The notes below the pieces were generated by a model. It worked only from the letters and a program-made list of their open reading frames with translations. It did not search any database and was not told the origin of the DNA. A program made the translations under genes and the position numbers. DNA of 22,518 nt from JAGVSR01 sp046074825 (lineage in GTDB: Bacteria; Pseudomonadota; Alphaproteobacteria; Rhizobiales; Hyphomicrobiaceae): positions 1 through 22,518 of the forward strand of contig JBJTOZ010000079.1 of the NCBI GenBank assembly GCA_046074825.1. Reading direction: 5' to 3'. Below, piece by piece: positions 21,624 to 22,518 of this stretch. Position 1 is the stretch's first letter; each line of letters starts with the position of its first letter.

Positions 21624-22518
21624 ATGATTGGAGCAGTGAATTTATCATCGTATCTTGGGAGTTGGGCAGAGAACGTTTCAGAACGTAAAAAAATTGCACT
21701 CACGATAGAATGTCTTGCGGACGCCTGTAAAACTATCGCAAGTCAACTCGAATGTGGGGCCCTTCTTGGTTCCTTTGGAGCTTCGACGGGCCGTCAAAGT
21801 GGAATTGATAAGCAGAAGGAGATCGATGTTCGTGCAAACGACATTATTGTAAATTCTCTCAAAGAGTGTCCTGTTGCAGCATATGCCTCTGAAGAACTAG
21901 ATGCTCCTCTTATTATTCATGCAGGAGGAGACCTTGCTGTTGCCGTTGATCCCATCGACGGATCATCCAATATCGACTCTAATATAACTCTGGGTACAAT
22001 TTTTTCCGTGCTTCCTGTGCGAGCTGAGGGCAGGGATGGTTCAAGCTTTCTTCAGAAGGGTCAGGAACAGTTAGCTGCAGGATTTGCAGTCTATGGTCCT
22101 TCAACAATTTTTGTGATGACTGTTGGATCAGGAACGCAAATTTTTACTCTAGAGAGAGCATCAGGACGTTTCATTCGAACAGCTTTCAGCGTTGCCATTC
22201 CCCTCGTTACTCATGAGTTTTCCATTAATAGTTCTAACTACAGACATTGGGAGGACTGTGTTAAAATTTACGTCGATGATCTTCTTCGGGGGAAAGAGGG
22301 ACCTCGAGAAAAAGATTTTAATATGCGTTGGACGGCAACCCCTGTTGCAGATATCTTTCGCATCTTGGTCAGAGGCGGTATCTTTCTTTATCCTGGAGAT
22401 TTAAGGGAGGGGTATACTATGGGAAGGTTGAGGTTGGTTTACGAGGCCAACCACCTTGCTTTTATTGTTAAACAAGCGGGGGGTGCTGCCTCCACTGGAC
22501 ATGGTCGTATCCTTGATA
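21624..22518 (+). CDS. fbp: Class I fructose-1,6-bisphosphatase (3' end beyond window)
   Basis: The first 298 codons of a class I fructose-1,6-bisphosphatase (EC 3.1.3.11), which removes the C1 phosphate of fructose-1,6-bisphosphate in gluconeogenesis. I translated this open frame directly. Metal-site residues are Glu90-Glu91 (Ala-Ser-Glu-Glu-Leu-Asp) and Asp109/Asp112 in Asp-Pro-Ile-Asp-Gly-Ser-Ser. The substrate region Gly-Arg-Leu-Arg-Leu-Val-Tyr-Glu-Ala-Asn at 267-276 includes the metal ligand Glu275. Gln-Ala-Gly-Gly-Ala-Ala-Ser-Thr-Gly follows. The ATG at 21624 has AGGA about 7 bases upstream. No stop occurs before the window edge, and about 40 residues should be missing. In a serine-cycle organism it would carry PEP-derived carbon to sugars. 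Confidence 0.93.
   Translation, partial: MIGAVNLSSYLGSWAENVSERKKIALTIECLADACKTIASQLECGALLGSFGASTGRQSGIDKQKEIDVRANDIIVNSLKECPVAAYASEELDAPLIIHAGGDLAVAVDPIDGSSNIDSNITLGTIFSVLPVRAEGRDGSSFLQKGQEQLAAGFAVYGPSTIFVMTVGSGTQIFTLERASGRFIRTAFSVAIPLVTHEFSINSSNYRHWEDCVKIYVDDLLRGKEGPREKDFNMRWTATPVADIFRILVRGGIFLYPGDLREGYTMGRLRLVYEANHLAFIVKQAGGAASTGHGRILD

Noticed and set aside
1..22518. CRISPR arrays, tRNA or rRNA genes, insertion sequences, phage attachment sites
   Set aside because: I saw no regularly spaced direct repeats, cloverleaf-like segments, transposase frames or duplicated ends in the window.

Overview
The window comes from an alphaproteobacterium that carries the serine cycle for one-carbon assimilation. 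Five adjacent plus-strand genes encode serine-glyoxylate aminotransferase, malyl-CoA lyase, both subunits of malate-CoA ligase and phosphoenolpyruvate carboxylase. Formate-tetrahydrofolate ligase and a class I fructose-1,6-bisphosphatase lie further along. The proteins resemble the Methylobacterium-type enzymes closely, but the DNA is much richer in A and T (roughly mid-40s % GC by eye) than most serine-cycle Hyphomicrobiales. I cannot name a genus. No rRNA, tRNA, CRISPR array, transposase or insertion sequence was recognised.

Layout: (1) 14-2126, a two-gene sodium:solute symporter (small DUF4212 subunit plus large VC_2705-type subunit). (2) 2443-3105, a NarL/LuxR-type regulator whose receiver domain lacks the phospho-accepting aspartate, preceded by a gap with a perfect inverted repeat. 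(3) 3395-10844, the serine-cycle cluster sga-mclA-mtkA-mtkB-ppc, with a hairpin-rich leader before sga, tandem hairpins between sga and mclA, and a perfect 10-6-10 palindrome just before ppc. (4) 10921-14864 on the minus strand, prmB followed by a dctP-dctQ-dctM TRAP transporter. (5) 14954-18947 on the minus strand, an apparent operon of circularly permuted ATP-grasp, alpha-E, transglutaminase-like and Anbu proteasome-type proteins, behind a near-consensus sigma70-type promoter. (6) 19380-21056 on the minus strand, fhs. (7) 21624 to the window end on the plus strand, fbp, truncated by the edge. Regions (5)/(6) and (6)/(7) are separated by 432- and 567-bp gaps rich in inverted repeats.

How the genes fit together: Fhs loads formate onto tetrahydrofolate. 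The C1 unit reaches serine through enzymes not in this window. Sga passes the serine amino group to glyoxylate. Ppc fixes bicarbonate onto PEP. MtkAB activates malate to malyl-CoA, and MclA splits it into acetyl-CoA and glyoxylate, which regenerates the acceptor. Fbp would carry carbon into gluconeogenesis. The TRAP system probably imports a C4-dicarboxylate or similar acid that could feed the same malate/oxaloacetate pool. Hydroxypyruvate reductase, glycerate kinase, serine hydroxymethyltransferase, mtdA, fch and methanol dehydrogenase are not seen here and must be elsewhere or absent.

Most worth a second look: the Anbu/ATP-grasp/alpha-E/transglutaminase operon (a recurrent set, as far as I know without a settled substrate), the pseudo-receiver regulator beside the serine-cycle genes, the divergent active-site motifs of Ppc, and the structured non-coding segments before sga, before ppc and on both sides of fhs.
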